In this document: positions 6,179 through 9,196 of the stretch, piece by piece
How positions within the stretch are numbered: position 1 is the stretch's first letter
Layout: the number at the start of each line of letters is the position of its first letter
Origin: Clostridia bacterium
Lineage (GTDB): Bacteria; Bacillota_A; Clostridia; Oscillospirales; Acutalibacteraceae
Assembly (NCBI GenBank): GCA_017441045.1
Contig: JAFSAK010000039.1
Location: forward strand, 1 to 9,196
Direction of reading: 5' to 3'
Length of the DNA stretch: 9,196 bases
The notes under the pieces: generated by a model
Told to the model about the DNA's origin: nothing
The model's database searches: none
Seen by the model: the letters and a program-made list of their open reading frames with translations, nothing else
Program-made: the position numbers and the translations under genes

Positions 6179-6996
6179 ATTGCTTCAAATTTATATTCAC
6201 CGGGTGTCATACCGTAGCGTTTTTTGAAAACTGAAAGGAAATTTGAAAGGGAGCCAAACCCTGACATAAAACAAGCATCATTAACCGAAAAGCCTCCCGA
6301 AAGAAGCATGCTTGCATACCCTGAACGTAGATTGTTGAGGCGGTCAATATATGTTTCTCCCGTAACTTTTTTGAAAAGTTCGCTAAAATATGTGGGGTTA
6401 AAACCTGCCTGTTTTGCGAGAGCTTCAAGGGTTAACTTTTCTCTGAAATGCATTTCTAGATATAGTATGGATTTTCTGATACCGGAAAGTTGAGCGTGAT
6501 TCATAAAGTCCATATTCTCTATGTTCATATTACGGGTGAAAAAACTAAGTATATATTGGCATAATTGCTTTTTGCAACTACCTCCTACTTCGCATTCGTG
6601 GTGTAAAAGTTTTGTTGCCATAATAATGCGATTATAGTCATCGTTTTCAAGGTCGTAGCATTTTTTTGATGAGGAGGAGATAAGGAAAGATAGAATATCA
6701 TCGGTAAGCATTTCCTCATCAAAGGAAATATTTATCATAGAAATAGAGGAGGGGGCATAGAAACCGTGAAAATCAGTAGGCCCCAAAAGATAAATACTGC
6801 CTTTTTTGATTTCGAATGATTTACCGTTAAGATTGTGTATTCCTTTACCCGATGTGACAATTTCTATCTCAAAAAAAGTGTGCCAGTGAGTTCGAAAACC
6901 TTTAGAATGATGGGTGGAAATAGAAATATGGTCCTCATTCACAATAATTGGAGGTCTTTCAAGATGCAATTTTTTGCCCGATTGAGTTCTTTTCAT
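6160..6996 (-). CDS. AraC-family transcriptional regulator with cupin-type sensor
   Basis: This is a DNA-binding regulator, probably of the divergent GH2 gene. From ATG 6996 it has 278 residues, the usual size. The N-terminal AraC-type cupin contains HWHTFFEIEIVTSGKG (37-52), a typical ligand-binding half. The C-terminal domain has two helix-turn-helix units: LTLEALAKQAGFNPTYFSEL (188-207) running into FKKVTGETY, and FSVNDACFMSGFGSLSNFLS (236-255), followed by the family signature FKKRYGMTPGEYK. No signal peptide or membrane segment is seen, so it acts in the cytoplasm. The ATG is preferred over a TTG at 7107, which has no ribosome binding site and would overrun the promoter. GGTGAT precedes the ATG by 3 bases. 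Regulation of sugar use is inferred from the neighbour; the ligand cannot be told. Confidence 0.92.
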   Translation of the reverse strand: MKRTQSGKKLHLERPPIIVNEDHISISTHHSKGFRTHWHTFFEIEIVTSGKGIHNLNGKSFEIKKGSIYLLGPTDFHGFYAPSSISMINISFDEEMLTDDILSFLISSSSKKCYDLENDDYNRIIMATKLLHHECEVGGSCKKQLCQYILSFFTRNMNIENMDFMNHAQLSGIRKSILYLEMHFREKLTLEALAKQAGFNPTYFSELFKKVTGETYIDRLNNLRSGYASMLLSGGFSVNDACFMSGFGSLSNFLSVFKKRYGMTPGEYKFEAIKKQSN

Positions 6997-6999
6997 AAT

Positions 7000-7005
7000 A
7001 TCACC
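7000..7005 (-). promoter_or_regulatory. Ribosome binding site for the AraC gene
   Basis: GGTGAT on the minus strand (7005-7000) precedes the ATG at 6996 by three bases, with the GGTG core five bases away. It is modest but decides for this start over the upstream TTG at 7107. Confidence 0.55.
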
Positions 7006-7011
7006 AATGGT

Positions 7012-7040
7012 ATAATACACTGTTTTTTCAAAAAAATCAA
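7012..7040 (-). promoter_or_regulatory. Probable promoter for the AraC gene
   Basis: On the minus strand TTGATT (7040-7035), a 17-base spacer and TATTAT (7017-7012) give a reasonable sigma-A-like promoter. Transcription would start near 7005, leaving an unusually short leader of roughly nine bases that begins at the ribosome binding site. The inverted repeats at 7020-7049 fall across its spacer, so a protein bound there would block it. Confidence 0.5.
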
Positions 7041-7085
7041 TAAAAACAGAAAAAACAATGTAATTTGCTTTTTCTGTATTTTCTG
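7020..7085. promoter_or_regulatory. Candidate operator: spaced inverted repeats between AraC and GH2 genes
   Basis: CTGTTTTT (7020-7027) is inverted as AAAAACAG (7042-7049), and ACAGAAAAA (7046-7054) is inverted as TTTTTCTGT (7069-7077); both pairs have 14-base spacers. The CTG/CAG cores at 7020, 7047 and 7074 recur every 27 bases. TTTTCTG is also directly repeated at 7070-7076 and 7079-7085. This could be a binding region for the AraC protein, but the DNA is A/T-rich and chance matches are easy. Confidence 0.3.
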
Positions 7086-7125
7086 AAATAACCGAAGAAA
7101 CCGCCAAAATTATTTAAATTTGTTG

Positions 7126-7153
7126 TTGATATTTTTCGTATATACTGTAAAAT
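7126..7153 (+). promoter_or_regulatory. Probable promoter for the GH2 gene
   Basis: TTGATA (7126-7131), a 16-base spacer and TAAAAT (7148-7153) each miss the consensus by one base. An alternative is TATACT at 7141-7146 with a poorer -35 box. The start would fall about 25 bases before the ATG, just ahead of the AGGGGG ribosome binding site at 7171-7176. The candidate operator lies immediately upstream, where an AraC-type activator would bind. Confidence 0.5.
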
Positions 7154-7183
7154 AAAATATAAGAAGTATAAGGGGGTATCTTT

Positions 7184-9196
7184 ATGAAAACGATATCATT
7201 AAACGGCGTATGGAATCTTCTTGGTCAACGTCAAGAAGGTGATGGTAAGGAAAAAATTAATATTCCCGCTACCGTTCCCGGTGTTGTCCAGCTCGATTTA
7301 TCTAAAGCAGGATATCTGCCCGAAGATTTATTTATGGGTATGAATATTACCAAAACGGAAAAATTCGAGGATTATGAATGGTGGTATGAGCGCACCTTTA
7401 CCGCGCCCGAAGAAAGAGAAAATGTTTATCTCGTTTTTGAGGGTGTTGACTGTGTGGCAGAGTATTACCTTAACGGTCAACTTTTCGGTAAAAGTGAAAA
7501 TATGCTCATCGCCCACGAGTTTTTGATAGATGATTATCTTAAGGATGGGGAAAATATTTTAACGGTACATATTAAATCACCCAGCGTAGAAAATCATTAT
7601 CTTAACTATGATATATCAAGTATGTTTTCTTGGGATAACGGCGCTTTGGAAACAGGTCTTCGCCGCGCACCCCATACTTATGGATGGGATATTATGCCCA
7701 GAGCCGTAACTTCGGGTCTTTGGCGCGATGTAAAAATCGAAGTCAGAGATAAAATTAGATTTAATCAGCTTTATTATAATGCTGTGGGCTCCGCAGTTAG
7801 CGTGTTCTTTGAACTTGAGTGCAAATGGGCTGATTTTAAGGATATTGAAATAGTTTTCAAGGGCAGTTGCGGAGAAGATAGTAAATTCGAGCGTTCCCTC
7901 AAAATTCCCAATAGCGGTAAAACAGGATATAAAGCCAAGCGCTTTGATATCGGTATACCTAATGCTAAAAAGTGGTGGCCATACGGTTACGGCGAAGCCA
8001 ATGTTTATGATGTAACCGCATCTATTTATAGCGAAGGCGAGTTAATTCACGAAGAAACCTCCTCCTTCGGTATCCGCTCTATCGAACTCGATAGAACCGA
8101 AACTACTGATGGTCAAAACGGTAAATTCCGTTTCCTTGTAAATGGCGTTGAGATTATGTGCAAGGGATCCAATTGGGTGCCTCTCGATGCCTTCCATAGC
8201 CGTGATAAAGAGCGTTATGAGAAGGCCTTTGAACTTGTTAAGGATATCGGTTGCAATATCCTTCGTTGTTGGGGCGGTAATGTTTACGAAGACCACGAAT
8301 TCTATGATTTCTGCGATAGAAACGGCGTAATGATTTGGCAGGATTTCTCAATGGCTTGTCGCGTGTATCCCGAGGATGAGAGATATAAGAGATTGCTTGA
8401 AGAAGAAGAAACTGCAGTTGTAAGAAAACTTCGTAATCACCCCTCCATTGTTCTTTGGGCGGGCGATAACGAAATTGACCAGGTGCATTACGGTTTTACA
8501 AATCCCAATAATAATTCCCTTACCCGCGAAGTTCTTCCTAAGGTAGTTCGCCTTAATGATTACAGAAGACCATACCTTGCAAGTTCTCCTTATTATTCCG
8601 AAGAATTTTATCAAAAGCGTAAGCAAGGTTTTGTTAATCCCGAAGATCATGTTTGGGGCCCCCGCGATTATTTCAAGAGTGACTTCTATAAGAATAATAA
8701 ATCGCATTTTATAAGTGAAATCGGTTATCACGGTTGTCCGTCCCTTGAATCTATAAAGAAATTTATAACGCCCGAAAAGGTATGGCCATATAAGGATAAC
8801 GAGGAATGGAACCTCCATTCAAGTGACCAGCAGAACAGAGATAATAGAACTATGCTTATGGAAAAGCAGGTAGCTCAACTCTTTGGCGATGTTCCTAAAG
8901 ATCCTGAAGATTATATCTATGCTTCCCAGATTTCTCAGGCAGAGGCCAAGAAATACTTTATCGAAAGAATGAGAGCGGGAAGACCTCAAAAATGCGGTAT
9001 TATTTGGTGGAACCTTCTTGACGGTTGGCCCCAGATGTCCGATGCAGTGGTTGATTATTTCTTTAATAAGAAAATTGCTTATAACTATATTAAGCGTTCT
9101 CAAGCGCCCTTTACCATTATTGCCGGCGAATTTCAGTGTTGGCGATTGGTCTTTAATGCGTGTAACGATACCATTATGTATATTATGGGCCATTGC
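7184..9196 (+). CDS. Glycoside hydrolase family 2 protein, beta-mannosidase-like (3' end cut by window)
   Basis: This is a probable cytoplasmic exo-glycosidase; beta-mannosidase is the nearest family type. It is open for 671 codons and runs off the right edge; related enzymes have about 800-850 residues, so the C-terminal domains are missing. There is no signal peptide. Domains: N-terminal sugar-binding jelly roll (about 1-190) with YGWDIMPRAVTSGLWRDV (166-183), an immunoglobulin-like domain (about 190-300), then the TIM barrel. Barrel motifs are CKGSNWVPLD (326-335), LRCWGGNVYED (360-370), and MIWQDF soon after. The acid/base is Glu430 in WAGDNE and the nucleophile is Glu512 in FISEIGYHG. 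WWNLLDGWPQMSD lies near the end of the barrel. AGGGGG (7171-7176) stands 7 bases before the ATG. It is divergent from the AraC regulator. Mannosidase specificity is inferred from motifs; another beta-glycoside cannot be excluded. Confidence 0.9.
   Translation, partial: MKTISLNGVWNLLGQRQEGDGKEKINIPATVPGVVQLDLSKAGYLPEDLFMGMNITKTEKFEDYEWWYERTFTAPEERENVYLVFEGVDCVAEYYLNGQLFGKSENMLIAHEFLIDDYLKDGENILTVHIKSPSVENHYLNYDISSMFSWDNGALETGLRRAPHTYGWDIMPRAVTSGLWRDVKIEVRDKIRFNQLYYNAVGSAVSVFFELECKWADFKDIEIVFKGSCGEDSKFERSLKIPNSGKTGYKAKRFDIGIPNAKKWWPYGYGEANVYDVTASIYSEGELIHEETSSFGIRSIELDRTETTDGQNGKFRFLVNGVEIMCKGSNWVPLDAFHSRDKERYEKAFELVKDIGCNILRCWGGNVYEDHEFYDFCDRNGVMIWQDFSMACRVYPEDERYKRLLEEEETAVVRKLRNHPSIVLWAGDNEIDQVHYGFTNPNNNSLTREVLPKVVRLNDYRRPYLASSPYYSEEFYQKRKQGFVNPEDHVWGPRDYFKSDFYKNNKSHFISEIGYHGCPSLESIKKFITPEKVWPYKDNEEWNLHSSDQQNRDNRTMLMEKQVAQLFGDVPKDPEDYIYASQISQAEAKKYFIERMRAGRPQKCGIIWWNLLDGWPQMSDAVVDYFFNKKIAYNYIKRSQAPFTIIAGEFQCWRLVFNACNDTIMYIMGHC

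Noticed and set aside
6997..7107. Longer AraC protein from a TTG at 7107
   Set aside because: The extra residues are not part of the cupin domain and overlap the probable promoter, and there is no ribosome binding site before the TTG.
8348..9193. Antisense open frames of 156 and 124 codons within the GH2 gene
   Set aside because: The sense strand carries a complete GH2 catalytic domain with all motifs; the antisense products have no family features.
1..9196. tRNA, rRNA, CRISPR array, insertion sequence or phage/defence genes
   Set aside because: No cloverleaf, no regularly spaced repeats, no transposase or integrase motifs and no defence-type domains were seen on either strand.

Overview
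The window reads as AT-rich chromosomal DNA from an anaerobic, low-GC Gram-positive bacterium. It is most likely a gut-type Clostridia member (Oscillospirales/Eubacteriales-like). The reasons are strong GGAG-type ribosome binding sites, sigma-A-like promoters in AT-rich gaps, the order queA-tgt-yajC followed by a Clostridia-type small membrane protein, and protein sequences that resemble that group. No database search was possible, so the taxonomy is inference.

Layout. Positions 1-158 hold no secure gene; they contain a perfect 13-bp hairpin and perhaps the tail of a gene that enters from the left. Positions 159-2959, minus strand, form a compact lysine/diaminopimelate operon read leftward in the order asd, dapA, dapB. 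A well-formed extended -10 promoter for it lies at 3059-3087. Positions 3119-6148, plus strand, carry queA and tgt (queuosine in tRNA), yajC (Sec accessory) and a four-helix membrane protein resembling the TIGR04086 family. Positions 6160-6996, minus strand, carry an AraC-family regulator convergent with the membrane protein; the two share a bidirectional terminator that overlaps the regulator's stop codon. From 7184 to the right edge, plus strand, runs a glycoside hydrolase family 2 (beta-mannosidase-like) gene that is cut by the window end. It is the longest gene here and is divergent from the AraC gene.

How the genes work together. Asd makes aspartate semialdehyde, DapA condenses it with pyruvate, and DapB reduces the product, so the three minus-strand genes are consecutive steps toward diaminopimelate and lysine. 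QueA and Tgt act together on the wobble base of GUN-anticodon tRNAs. The AraC regulator and the GH2 enzyme form a typical regulator-plus-catabolic-enzyme pair.

Most of the window is ordinary housekeeping sequence and I do not see a clear new defence or mobile system. The points most worth checking are in the non-coding DNA. A terminator-like hairpin between yajC and the membrane-protein gene also buries that gene's ribosome binding site. A REP-like palindrome sits in the queA-tgt gap. Evenly spaced inverted repeats lie in the AraC/GH2 control region.
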